Position numbers and translations under genes: made by a program
The notes under the pieces: generated by a model
What the model was told of the DNA's origin: nothing
The model's input: only the letters and a program-made list of their open reading frames with translations
Database searches by the model: none
Origin: Prevotella sp. OH937_COT-195
GTDB taxonomy: Bacteria; Bacteroidota; Bacteroidia; Bacteroidales; Bacteroidaceae
Direction: 5' to 3'
Assembly: GCF_003932845.1 (NCBI RefSeq)
Contig: NZ_RQZH01000021.1
Span: forward strand, 1-48,882
Length of the DNA: 48,882 bases
In this document: positions 48,415 through 48,882 of the stretch, one piece after another
Layout of the letters: each line of letters opens with the position of its first letter
Position numbering within the stretch: the first letter of the stretch is position 1

Positions 48415-48677
48415 TTATATACTGTCGTAATCGCCACTATCGCAACAACGAATGATAGTTTGCGAGGCATAAAAGCGAGTGCAAATTAATAAAAAATAAT
48501 TCAGATAAACGAATAAAAGCAACAAAAAGATTGCTCCTCCTCTCAAAAAACATTACCATGACGAGGCTTCTCTTCTATGTCATCACGACTCTGTTTTGTC
48601 AGTAATGTTCCTTTGTGATAAATTCTCCGACATCTTTTTTGCATGTTGCCGATGACATGGTTGTCTCATAACTTGCA
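48415..48677. other. Intergenic region upstream of tamB
   Basis: AT-rich sequence without a credible gene. A weak minus-strand -7-like TTAATTTG lies at 48489-48482, but no -33 element is found at the right distance, so the tamB promoter is not certain. A short ORF overlapping the adjacent repeat (48599-48841, minus) is judged spurious. Confidence 0.5.
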
Positions 48678-48880
48678 TTAAACCCCAATCTGTCATTAGA
48701 ACCCTCAACCGATTTTGTTCGATTGTTGAGCAGATGTGCAACCGTTTCATCGAAGGCGTAGCGGGCTGCGTTGGGATGTAATGGCTGCGCAGATGTCAGC
48801 AAGCGGGCTAAAGCAGTCGGGAAGCGTAACGGCAATGGCAAATCTAAGCAAATGCGGTCTAATGACAGATTTGGGTTAAA
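48678..48880. repeat. MITE-like repeat, copy B (203 bp)
   Basis: The full-length copy, inverted relative to copy A. Terminal inverted repeats are TTAAACCCCAATCTGTCATT (48678) and TGACAGATTTGGGTT (near 48865-48879). One frame of its minus strand encodes RYAFDETVAHLLNNRTKSVE, so gene callers may report it as a protein. Confidence 0.85.
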
Positions 48881-48882
48881 CA

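Noticed and set aside
48599..48841. Minus-strand ORF of 80 codons
   Set aside because: Mostly encoded by the repeated MITE-like element, so a by-product of the repeat.
1..48882. tRNA, rRNA or integrase genes
   Set aside because: I scanned for tRNA arms and for tyrosine or serine recombinase motifs by eye and found none. A tRNA program would be needed to exclude weak candidates.

Overview
The window comes from a Bacteroidales chromosome carrying an integrated tailed phage. The evidence is a fabG gene, an RluA-type pseudouridine synthase and a TamL/TamB outer-membrane assembly pair on the right, Bacteroides-type promoters (TTTG, 19-21 bp, TAnnTTTG), and a lipoprotein with an acidic surface-export motif. 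The genus cannot be fixed from sequence alone. About 1-38.6 kb is a siphovirus prophage whose left end lies outside the window. About 38.6-48.9 kb is host.

The prophage is read mostly leftward. From right to left it holds: a lysis-lysogeny switch (36.78-37.4 kb) with two promoters facing each other, two copies of an operator-like motif and a repressor gene; an early and replication operon (36.7-20.9 kb) with DUF2800 nuclease, DUF2815 single-strand-binding protein, family A DNA polymerase, sliding clamp, PAPS-reductase/DndC-like enzyme, a two-part cytosine methyltransferase, primase-helicase, an iteron-rich probable origin, VRR-NUC nuclease, SNF2 helicase and HNH nuclease; a packaging block (PLD-like protein, terS, an inserted adenine methyltransferase, terL); an accessory island of both orientations (12.4-16.7 kb); then portal, protease, capsid, head-tail joining proteins, tail tube, tail chaperones with a -1 frameshift, tape measure and tail-tip proteins. 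No integrase, lysis gene or reverse transcriptase is present, so these should lie beyond the left edge or elsewhere.

Several signals go beyond a standard prophage description. The motif GTTACTTACTTATA occurs at both ends of the switch and in front of two distant rightward cargo genes, suggesting one regulator controls the switch and the cargo. The Rha-type regulator has a leader of about 215 nt with two crossing long-range helices and a segment near the start codon that could pair competitively. A DUF1566/lectin-fold gene ends in an NNC-rich segment followed by a GAAA-loop hairpin, the layout of a diversity-generating retroelement target. G8-G9 tracts lie in both DNA methyltransferases, the DndC-like gene and a broken small ORF. 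Two nearly identical MITE-like repeats lie in the host part.

Rightward cargo after the repressor (a secreted protein and a membrane HIRAN-like protein) runs without a visible terminator into host fabG, so the lysogen may drive this fatty-acid gene from a phage promoter.
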